A stretch of 64,000 nt of DNA from Antitrichia curtipendula (Eukaryota > Streptophyta > Bryopsida > Hypnales > Leucodontaceae), in assembly GCA_951230915.1 (NCBI GenBank), contig OX579633.1:3472001-3536000 (forward strand), in the 5' to 3' direction. The position numbers and the translations under genes are program-made. Shown piece after piece: positions 56,014 through 64,000 of the stretch. The notes under the pieces were generated by a model. It saw only the letters and a list, made by a program, of their open reading frames with translations, made no database searches and was not told the origin of the DNA. Every line of letters begins with the position of its first letter. Position 1 is the stretch's first letter.

Positions 56014-56870
56014 TTACCTTTCTTCTTCAGCATTGTCCTGACTTCCAATCTTTGTTGAAGGGGGGATGTGTGTGCCGCCCTCAACAGCAACTTCTCGCAC
56101 AGGTTCTGATTCCAAAATGTCTGGTTGCAGACCACTAAAGTCCTGATCACTTCCTACATCAATGACGCCAGGGATGCGTTGTTGCAGTTGTAATTGCCGA
56201 CGTCTACCTCGTACATCTGTGCGGCAAACTACTTTCCAACCTTGTCTGTGTGGGTCGTCTGAGAAGAACACTTGTTGACAATGTAGAGGAAATGCAAAAG
56301 AATCTGCATGGACCTTTCCATCCATGCGGTTGAAGTTTGCTATGGTGAAGCCATAGCAATCTCTTTGAATGTTAGGGAATCGAGGGTCTTGCATTGCTCG
56401 AACCCAATCGCATACAAGCACGGTTGTGCAATGGTTCCGGTAATCTAACTCTAGAATCTCCTCTATGTACCCCACGTACTCATCACTTCTCTCTATAAGT
56501 TGTCCATGACGAAGTCCCCATCGAAGTTGGCGTGTGAATGAGGCTAGGATATTTGAATCACGTGTGACGAGTCCTTCTTCAGCACTACGGACGCGGAAGT
56601 GCATGCCGTGGGAGTACATTTGTCGATGTGCACTAGCGTATCGTTCCGGAGGTTGGCTATATTGGACTATGTCTTGATCCATGTGCTCTCCGATATCCTG
56701 CATAGAGTACACTCGCTCTCTCAACCACAATGCAAAAGGAGGAAAGTCATTAAGTTGAAAGGGGTACCACATTGTTGCAGTAGGATGTTGACGGCGAAAT
56801 TGTCTCCGGAAGGTCTCTCTCTCTTCCCAGCGTCGTCCTCTACCTTCCATGTATTCCCTGCAGAACATTC
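56014..56870 (-). CDS. CACTA tnp2-type protein, last exon (DUF4216-like)
   Basis: An exon probably starts after GTTCTGCAG near 56865 (REYMEGRGRRWEERET). It contains YPFQLNDFPPFALWLRERV, then the DUF4216-type part: SDEYVGYIEEILELDYRN, TTVLVCDWVRAMQD, CYGFTIANFNRMDG, SFAFPLHCQQVFFSDDPHR and GWKVVCRTD. It ends in an acidic tail at 56014. The open frame extends further right to 56979, so the exact start is uncertain. Confidence 0.72.
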
Positions 56871-57182
56871 CACGCATACCTAGTGAGGACAGAATAACCT
56901 GACATTGGAAGTCCAAGACATTGTCTAAATTGCGGTTTTCAGAAAATGTCGGCTTAGACGTTGCATTTGACGAGTGCATGTCTCAACTGACGTCTACGAC
57001 AACGTTGGAATCATCGCAATCCCTGAAGCTCCTGTCAGTGCCTTGCCCCCTACTAATTCCTGCTTGCCACTTTGGACTGAAAAGCAGCGTCACAGTGGAC
57101 AAGTATAGGATCAATTGTTTATAGTGTCTTCATATTTGAGACCCACGAAAAAAGATGACGGTGCTGGGGTGTTCTCACTCAC

Positions 57183-57736
57183 TGTCGCCAATCCTCCAGA
57201 CATGCCGCATTATCTAAAACGAATGCATGCGCGTAGTTGCGGAATTCGTCAGACATTTTCCGCTTCCTCTGCACATTAGATCGAAGAACCTCATCATTCA
57301 TGGTGGCATCCTCCTCTGGGTCCCAGACACGATGCACCGTTCCTCTGTATTGATGCATGTACTCTGTGCAAAATCCAAGCGTGTCATCCATTCGATAGCC
57401 TTCTGCTATGCTTCCTTCTGGGTGTGCAAAAGTTCTGACATAGTCCTTCAAAGTCTTCATGTACCGCTCTATTGGGTACATCCACTGACAATGAATTGGA
57501 CCGCATCTGAACAATTGCTCTACCAAGTGCACAGGCAAATGTGTCATGATATTCAGAAATGTTGGTGGAAACTCCTTTTCCAACACGCAGGTTGCCATGA
57601 CCACGTCTCGCATCATGGCCTCTTCCTCTGATACTGGGACCTCCTTTGCGCATAGTCTCTGAAAGACTCGGCTCATTTTAATGATAGCCAAGCGCACATT
57701 TGGGTCCAACAAATTTCGAACTGCCACCGGAAGGAT
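57183..57736 (-). CDS. CACTA tnp2-type transposase, exon 3 (DUF4218-like)
   Basis: The acceptor GTTGTAG precedes ILPVAVRNLLDPNVR, which joins MQQ of exon 2 as expected for the family; the intron is 337 bp (57737-58073). Conserved blocks are LCAKEVPVSEEEAMMRD, EKEFPPTFLNIMTHLPVHLV, CGPIHCQWMYPIERYMKTLK, DYVRTFAHPEGSIAEGYRMD and LGFCTEYM. It probably ends at a CGACA/GTGAGT donor at 57183; otherwise a TGA follows at once. Confidence 0.8.
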
Positions 57737-58073
57737 CTACAACACAAGTTGCATACGAAACAAATAAGAGGACACGACTAAGGTAGAGCAGTGGATTTGA
57801 AATATGAAATACAACTTAGGCTTGCTGAAAGTGCGGCCCTCCAGCTCCAAACTATACTGCCAGCATACCCATGCTACTTCTGGCGTCCAATACGACATTA
57901 GATGTAACGTGTAGTGTTTTCGGTGATACTGTCTACGATATGAAACTTAACATACCCGCGTTGTCTTCATGTCACTACAATAAAAAAACCACATGAAGAG
58001 CAGGTGTGTTGATCATGGTAGAACTTTGAGCGACCCAATTGTCATGAAGTACAATTGCTGGTCTATACCTCAC

Positions 58074-58421
58074 CTGCTGCATGAGAACGTGGTAGTCGTG
58101 TGTCTTCATATATTGGAGTTTTCCATCCACTAAACGCTTGTGAATGCTGCCCACATAATTTGAAGGCGTACGAATATTGCAGACAGTAGTTACAAACTCC
58201 GTACGTTCACTTGGGTTCAACACGTATGGGGCATGCGGCATGTAGTACTCATCTTGTCGTCGTCGTGGAGGTTGTAGCCAGATTTCTTTGCGAATTCCTA
58301 GATCTTGAACATCCACCCGACTTCCCGGTGTATCATTCATTCCCAAAAGAGTCTTCACAATGTTCTCGCATAGATTCTTCTCGCAGTGCATACCGTCCAA
58401 GATGTGGCGATCCAGCAAATG
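58074..58421 (-). CDS. CACTA tnp2-type transposase, exon 2
   Basis: The acceptor GGATGTAG is at 58422-58425 and the donor CAGCAG/GTGAGG ends the exon at 58074. It begins HLLDRHILDGMHCEKNLCEN, continuing exactly where exon 1 (YWQ) stops in this family. It then has VKTLLGMNDTPGSRVD, DLGIRKEIWLQ and KTHDYHVLMQQ. The upstream intron, 58422-58927, is 506 bp and contains several GACGTC-like motifs. Confidence 0.8.
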
Positions 58422-58927
58422 CTACATCCAAAAAACCCAGAATCCAACAATATATTTAGTCCCACCTCTTATATTGAAATGCATCTTCTCGTACTTATCC
58501 AGAATGTGAAAAATGAATTTTCTACAGAAGTCTTCAGAAATTTGTTGTCAGCAACTTCAATAAAACTGAAACCGTAACTCTCGCAAAACTGTGCACGTCT
58601 CATGTGACGTACTGACATTGACGGTGACATCCATGTTGATGCCGTTCTAGACGGTCCTCTTCACATTGTACGCTCTATAGTACGCATGCAGAAGTTTTCA
58701 CTTTCACGTAACGACATCGGGTGTGATGTCCTACTAGAGCTGATTTTTGCTAGAAACGTAATGATGCAGCCTGTGACGTTTGCGACTACATCACCGTGGA
58801 CGTCCACGAAGACAAAAATAGCGGAGCCTCATGCGAGGCTACATTGTAACCACTCCTCAACAGTGATGACATGCCTATGCCAAAACTGGAAACGTATGAA
58901 AGTACGCTATGGTAAATGAGGTCTTAC

Positions 58928-60733
58928 CTGCCAATATGGCAAGTCGTAAAAACTGCTCAGTCGTTTCACCCCTGTCACATGTACAGGATCATCTTTTGCA
59001 TTCTCCTTTCCACCCATGTCCAAGTATAATTGCCGCCAAGCTGCATACCGGATGACGTCTTGCCCTGATAATGTTTTGAGCCTTCCACGATGCTCGCTTT
59101 TACCATTGAAGCGTCGATTTCGGCGGTAGGGATGATGTCGCCCTAAATAACGACGTATGCCGCCATAAACTACCTTGGACCCTCTTGTGGTACGATCAGC
59201 AAACACATCACCTGTTTTGGCCATCCTTGCGTCCGTCTCAGGGCCACAACAAGGACAGCCCTTGTACCCCTTGCAGCACAGACTTGAAATTAAACCATAT
59301 GCTGGGAAATCTGAGATAGTCCACATTAGCAGAGCACGGAGGGTGAAAGAACGGTGGCCTTCAGCTTAGGAGAAATCCAGTGCTGGGACGCCTTGCCACA
59401 ATTGCTGTAGTTCTTTCAACAAAGGACGTATGAAGATGTCTATATTCTTTGCATTCGGAGACTGCTTTCCGGAGATGAGGATGCACAAAGAAATGAAAAA
59501 TTTCTTTGTGACAAACCATGGCTCAAAATTGTAGATTAGAATGAGCACCGGCCACGTCGACCAATTCGTGTTGCTGAGTTTGAATGGATTCACGCCATCG
59601 AGTGCTAACGCTAGCCTCATGTTCCTCATTTCAGATCCAAAGTCTCCGAACGCGACGTCGGTGTTGATGTGCTTCCACGCTGGACTATCCACCACGGACC
59701 GCATGATGCCGTCGTCGCTGACATGTTTCGTGTACCCTGTCAACATGCGCGCTATTTCAGACGACCTCCACATTCGCTTCAACCTTGGAATGAGAGGAAA
59801 GTGTCGAATGACCTTTGCCGGAATAGTATTTGTGCCGTCCACCCATCGTCCCTTGTTGCAAGTTGGGCAACTGTTCAATAAGGCACGCTCGTCTTCATAC
59901 AAAATACATCCATTGGGGCAAGCATGTACATTGTTGTACTGCAACCCCAGTCGTCGTATGCTCTTACGAGCAGCATAGTGCGTATCAGGTAGTTTGTTCC
60001 CTGCAGGGAGCAAGTCTGTGGACAAAAAGCGAAACAACTCATCAGTGAACTTGTTGCTCACTCTAAAAACAGTGCACATGTTCATTAGGATAATCGTTGC
60101 GGACACTATGCTTGTTCTTGATCCCACGTACAACGGTGTCGTCGCTTGCTCATACATTTCTTCCAATCCATCTACTATATCGCTCCCTATGTCGTCATTG
60201 TCCCCTCCATCGCCTATAGCAACAGCCTCATCATGCAGCGCATCTCCTCTGTGCAAGGCTTCCATGACTTGCCGTTGGACTTTGTGGTACTCATCAAGAG
60301 GAGGAGCCACCGCTTCAACGTCGTCTGTCCCCACTTCTGGTACATCCATGTCGCCAACGGTGTCACCAGCAGCGTCGCCGACATCTCCGACGCCATTGTT
60401 GATGACGTCGTTGTCATATGCTGAATCCTCGATCCACATTCCACGTGGGGGGTAACCCTCGGGGGGGTCACCACCGAGAAGGGACTTCTTCAGAAATGGA
60501 TCCCAACCCACCTGTAGATGGTGACGTCGTATGACTGCAATGCTTTTGCGACGCCCTCCATGGCATTCCCTGCAAGGACATCTATATGCTTGTATGTTCC
60601 GCTCCGTTGCTATACGCAATTCTGTGTGTAGAATTAAGTCACCCAGAGGGATGTGCTGCAGCGTGCGACCGTCATCACTTAGTCGAATGGTTTCACCGTG
60701 CACATGCGAACTATGATTCATGTATGCTGCCAT
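58928..60733 (-). pseudogene. CACTA tnp2-type transposase, exon 1 with in-frame stop
   Basis: The ATG at 60733 starts MAAYMNHSSHVHG. An N-terminal region with a Cys-rich piece (YRCPCRECHGG) and an acidic linker follow. The tnp2/Transposase_21 core comes next: NNVHACPNGCILYEDERALL, PTCNKGRW, FPLIPRLKRMWRSSEIAR, SDDGIMRSVVDSPAWKHI, MRLALALDGVNPFKL and WSTWPVLILIYNFEPW. A TAA at 59366-59368 interrupts the frame after VPALDFS. The same frame then continues SFTLRALLMWTISDFPAYG, CKGYKGCPCCGPETDA and HHPYRRNRRFNGKSEHRG, to a donor at DLPYWQ/GTAAGAC. The stop is the only visible defect, so loss is recent or the stop is bypassed. Confidence 0.85.
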
Positions 60734-60745
60734 GTCTAGTAGCAA

Positions 60746-61743
60746 TCATGCACAGCTGCTGGTCTGCTCCTCCTGCATGTTCCCACTTCATGCAAGTTAA
60801 GTATGCGAACGACAAATTCTGACTAAGCTTTTCTACAGGCTACATCATAGACAATGTACACCACAGGACTAAACAGACGACATCAGTGGCCTCCGCATCA
60901 TTAGATCGCTTTTCCATCCCTTCCACATGTGCGAGCGGAGTTATAATATGCTACCTGCAAGGTTGCCCCATTGACGGCTGGAATGACTGTAAATGCGGTT
61001 TACGGTGAAATGGTCGGTCTTCTATGTCCCACTCGACGTCAAAATTGACGTCCTCTACAATAGCACCCACTACTTTCCATGTCAAATATGACGTCTATTT
61101 TGATACCATACTGGACATTCAACCCTCGCACCTGAACGAACACGTGATAGGTAGACCTCCATGGCTGTGACCATACATTATTGTGGACCGAGAGGTGCAT
61201 ATTCTCTCCCCACTGTCTCCCACCTTAAAAAAGTCGTTACACTAACCTATACCACATGTGTGGAAGCCTCGAATGAGAAAAGGCTCATGTACGCTTCCTG
61301 AGAGCGACTTTCGCGTTGCCTGCACAATCATGCATGAATCTTTTGTTTTCACAAAACAACAATTGCCTATGTTGAAGACTGTATAGTTTACACTTCTCTC
61401 TTGCAGACCTTAGTGGCATACATCCACACTATTTGTTTGTATACTAGGACCGGCCAATATTAATGATGTCCACTGGGACATCATTAGAGAGTCGTAGACG
61501 TTGTTTGCGACAAAATTACGTCTAAGAAGATGTCCACTGTGACATCACAGTTGATAGTACTCTGTACCCACCGACTAGGACTGCCCCTAAAAGAAAATTT
61601 CCCACGTGGCCACCTTGTGTCACAGTGCGACAACGACCCACTCTATGGTGAGACCTAAGCGTGTGCCTGACGGAGTCGCAACCATGGCAACCATACGAAG
61701 ATTACACTAGTGCTGCTTACAACGAGCACTTCCGTTGCTTACC
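60746..61743. other. intergenic region with GATGTC-N6-GACATC hairpins
   Basis: No gene is seen. Inverted hexamers separated by 6 bp occur at 61035-61052 (GACGTC/GACGTC), 61462-61485 (9-bp arms AATGATGTC/GACATCATT) and 61529-61546. It separates the leftward tnp2 gene from rightward reading frames and may hold promoters of both. Confidence 0.55.
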
Positions 61744-62037
61744 GGTATGGATTCTTCCGCACGCTGCGGAATGCAGTCTAGGGTTGTCGCTTTCGCCGAC
61801 GATTCCTTAGAAGCGCCTCAGGTGGATGTGGACGTGTCGGAGGCCGCCATGACTTTCACGATGTTCGTGTCGCAGTGTACAGGCAAAGCTCCCAGACGTC
61901 CATCGAAGAGAAAGACGGCGGCAACAACAGCGGAAGGTGGCTTGCGACGGAGTTCGCGAATCTACAACAACAATACAGTTCCTCTAGTGCTGTCCACACC
62001 GGTGGAATGCATCGAACAAAACCCTGTTTCTGCTTAG
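61744..62037 (+). CDS. small basic/acidic protein or first exon, unknown
   Basis: The ATG at 61744 gives MDSSARCGMQSRVVAFADDS, an acidic stretch, and a basic block GKAPRRPSKRKTAATTAEGG, then LRRSSRIYNNN, to TAG at 62035. The sequence at the end (GCTTAG/GTGAAC) also fits a splice donor, so it may be exon 1 of a longer gene. The composition suggests a nuclear or DNA-binding protein, but no domain is recognised. It is divergent from the tnp2 gene, so it could be the second gene of that element. Confidence 0.35.
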   Translation, partial: GMDSSARCGMQSRVVAFADDSLEAPQVDVDVSEAAMTFTMFVSQCTGKAPRRPSKRKTAATTAEGGLRRSSRIYNNNTVPLVLSTPVECIEQNPVSA

Positions 62038-62843
62038 GTGAACTCCCACATTCACTACGTTTCTGTTTTCGCTTTCTTTCCGAATTTCGGCAGGCAAGCC
62101 CTAAATTCCAGAAATTCGTCTATGAGAAATGACCGCTCGCTTTAGACGTCGAAGGTGACAGCCGCTAGGGCTACACGGTATTCAGACCCGGCCACGGGTA
62201 GAGGACCCTACAGGCGGGTATGGGCCCCTTCCGGGACCTTGATTGAGGTGGACGTTGTCGCCACCTTCTCTCTCTTCACGTTTTCTGGGACGTTGCCTCC
62301 TGCTTCCCAACAATTCGTCGGAGTGCTTCAATTTCTCCCTGCCGCAGGTTCCTCAGTCGACGTTCTTTGCATTGGCGTGGAGGCTTGTATGTTCCGGCTC
62401 CGTTCTTGTTCTTAAGAAATGTATTGGTCGTCTGTTGTGGCGGTTGTCGTTGCTGATGTCTGTCTGCTTCAAAATGCGCCATAATCGGGGGTTTAGGCGA
62501 CTCAATTGCTACATGAGGGTTCGGTTTGGGCGTCCACATCGGTGGAATGGGAGTGATCAGCTTCGTGCAGCTTCGTGCCCGTGCGCTATAGAGAGTGTGA
62601 GATAGAAACGCTAAAGGTTTTGGTAGGAAAATTCTAATTGTGGAGTGCTTGATTGGGAAGGGGTTCAGCGGAAGCAGGTCTTCCTCCTCTGAAATCGGTT
62701 GTGGTATACGTGGTTTGTTGCATTGGAGAGGGAGTGCATGTTCATGCAACCGCCCATCTCATGGTTTGCTTTTGCTGTTGCTGCTGTTTTGTTTGTAGGA
62801 AGAGGTCGAGTATTTTGTGAATTGGGGGAAACCGAAGTTGAAG

Positions 62844-63136
62844 ATGCCTCGTCACCGTAGCAAGAGGAAGGGCAGTCCCCCAAGTGGAGGGATTTCATCT
62901 TCAGAAGAGGAACCCACTTCTAGGGTTATGCACATGCGGGCGCCAGGAGAGCGCCGATCAAAAGCGAGAGAGGACCCTCGCAACGTCAGGTCTTCGAAAG
63001 TGAAGCCCCCAGCACGTCGACGTTTGCCGCCATAGAAAAGGACAAGGGTTGTTGAGGTAGCGTCAGACACATCAGAGGAGGAGGACGTCGAAGTTGAAGA
63101 GGAATTGGAGGTGGCGGAGAAGTCGCAGTCGTGGAG
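62844..63136 (+). pseudogene. basic and Ser/Glu-rich reading frame with in-frame TAG
   Basis: The ATG at 62844 reads MPRHRSKRKGSPPSGGISSS, a basic middle part, then PARRRLPP and TAG at 63033-63035. The frame then continues KRTRVVEVASDTSEEEDVEV, to a donor-like GTGGAG/GTACTT at 63137. The continued composition past the TAG suggests a nonsense change in an exon. 62038-62843 between this and the previous frame has short frames only and is unresolved. No domain is recognised. Confidence 0.35.
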
Positions 63137-63340
63137 GTACTTTTTTTCCTGACGCTGTGATTTCATACGACGGCTTCGCCCCCAGTTGCTGGCCTTCGAC
63201 GCAGACGTCCTTCAAACTGTGTTGAAGAGGACTGGGAGTGTATCATGATGTAGGCGTACAGGAATTTGCGCTCATGAAAACAGTGTCTGCATTAAAGGAA
63301 GGTCATACTGCAATCTTTACAGAAATGGAATGTTTTGTAG

Positions 63341-63652
63341 GATGTCAACATTGACGTGTGCACGTCAACAATGACATCATCACGTCATCGTTGACGTCAA
63401 AATATAAATCAACTTGTCACAGATGATGTCAACAGTGACATCCCCATGTTCAATGTTGATATGTGGGCAGCACTCCTTCACTATAGCATCCAATGTAAAT
63501 GGAAGCACGTCAAAAATGACATCCTCACGTCATCATTGACGTCAACTTGTACATCTGCCTGTCACAGGTGATGTCAAAAGTGACATCCCCATATTGAATG
63601 CTCATATGTAGGCACCCCTCCTTCACCATAACATCCAATGTAAGTGGAATCA
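63341..63652. repeat. two tandem 145-bp units carrying nested palindromes
   Basis: 63363-63507 and 63508-63652 repeat in order: a palindrome (CGTCAACAATGAC..GTCATCGTTGACG; CGTCAAAAATGAC..GTCATCATTGACG), GATGTC-N6-GACATC (63425-63442; 63570-63587), CCTTCACYATARCATCCAATGTAA. A further GATGTC-N6-GACGTG is at 63341-63358. Confidence 0.75.
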
Positions 63653-63764
63653 ATGTCATGGTGTAGGAGTCAGTGATCCACGTGCTTTTTGACGGCTGTA
63701 CGCCGCGCTTCTTAGTAGGAGGTGTACCAACCATTGTGGGAACTTGACGACAGTATTCTTGTCC

Positions 63765-64000
63765 ATGTGCAGCCGCGGATATGACACGGGAGAGGATGAC
63801 AACTCCGGTGACAACACCGACGATGCCATCGCCAGAGTGCAACTCCAGACTATAGTGGATGCAAAGCAGAAGAGCATTTCCATTAGGAAGCCAATATTGT
63901 TGGACAGGCAGGGGCAGCCATATGGGTCAATGAGGACGTGCTTGGAGACCAACATCAAACTATATGCAAAGTCCTTGGACTTCTCTACAAATTGGGAAGG
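63765..64000 (+). CDS. partial reading frame at right edge, possibly a TNPA/Transposase_24-like exon
   Basis: The frame is open from at least the ATG at 63765 to the window edge (78 codons): MCSRGYDTGEDDNSGDNTDD, IARVQLQTIVDAKQ, then SISIRKPILLDRQGQPYGSM and LYAKSLDFSTNWE. The block KPILLDRQGQPYGS resembles the GQPIG-type start of plant En/Spm second-gene (Transposase_24) domains. That is a loose recollection and not a firm assignment. It may be a downstream exon of the 62844 frame, with the palindromic repeats in the intron. Confidence 0.38.
   Translation, partial: MCSRGYDTGEDDNSGDNTDDAIARVQLQTIVDAKQKSISIRKPILLDRQGQPYGSMRTCLETNIKLYAKSLDFSTNWE

Larger units (their letters stand above)
56014..60733 (-). 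mobile_element. CACTA-type (En/Spm) transposon, coding part
   Basis: The four coding segments listed separately form one leftward gene of the tnp2 class with at least three introns. I could not locate CACTA terminal repeats or a 3-bp target duplication, so the element's limits are open. Its non-coding surroundings (54.2-56.0, 58.5-58.9, 60.9-61.6, 63.3-63.6 kb) are full of GATGTC/GACGTC motifs that may be subterminal binding sites. Confidence 0.7.

Noticed and set aside
57971..57990. CACTACAATAAAAAAAC as a CACTA element terminus
   Set aside because: It lies inside the intron between transposase exons 2 and 3, so it cannot be the end of that element; it probably arises by chance from the intron's poly-T stretch on the other strand.

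Overview
The window looks like nuclear DNA of a plant-type eukaryote (streptophyte; clade not resolved). The reasons are interstitial CCCTAAA telomere-type repeats, GT-AG introns, CACTA (tnp2) and hAT transposon proteins of the plant type, a metallothionein-like gene with short exons, and long AT-rich stretches without genes. I see no bacterial operons, CRISPR arrays, rRNA or convincing tRNA genes. Most of the 64 kb is transposon and repeat debris.

Layout. 1-4125 is the right part of a piggyBac-type DNA transposon: a transposase running off the left edge, two acidic reading frames, and a right terminus ending ...CTTTAGGGG next to a TTAA. 4215-4706 carries an acidic-repeat protein exon whose C-terminal domain recurs at 12.8-13.0 kb. 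6628-8725 is satellite DNA. 9806-13190 is a decayed gene read in one frame (unknown N-terminal domain, coiled coil, RING-H2-like finger, charged tail). It holds four in-frame stops and a 945-bp piggyBac-type element inserted at TTAA. 14-39 kb is gene-poor and holds many small non-autonomous elements with CCCCTAAA termini, copies of a large dispersed repeat at 21.6, 26.5 and 35.3 kb, a 246-bp tandem array, and three elements with TAAGGTA inverted ends. A further dispersed-repeat copy at 42.8-49.7 kb is split by a 4.3-kb insertion with a CACTT target duplication. 39.7-42.2 kb holds the best candidate for an ordinary host gene, a four-coding-exon metallothionein-like gene. 53.3-54.2 kb is a broken hAT transposase. 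56.0-60.7 kb is a leftward CACTA-type tnp2 gene with a nonsense codon. 61.7-64 kb carries rightward reading frames and clusters of GATGTC/GACATC hairpin motifs.

The main story is one piggyBac-type family. An apparently autonomous member (left edge) and its deletion derivatives share terminal sequence. For two derivatives, related copies of the surrounding dispersed repeat inside this same window preserve the empty target site, showing a 4-bp duplication of TTAA in one case and of the non-canonical CTAA in the other. A third derivative interrupts the decayed gene so cleanly that removing it with one TTAA rejoins the reading frame.

All alignments were made by eye, without database searches. 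Family assignments rest on recalled motifs, and exon boundaries rest on GT-AG signals and frame continuity.
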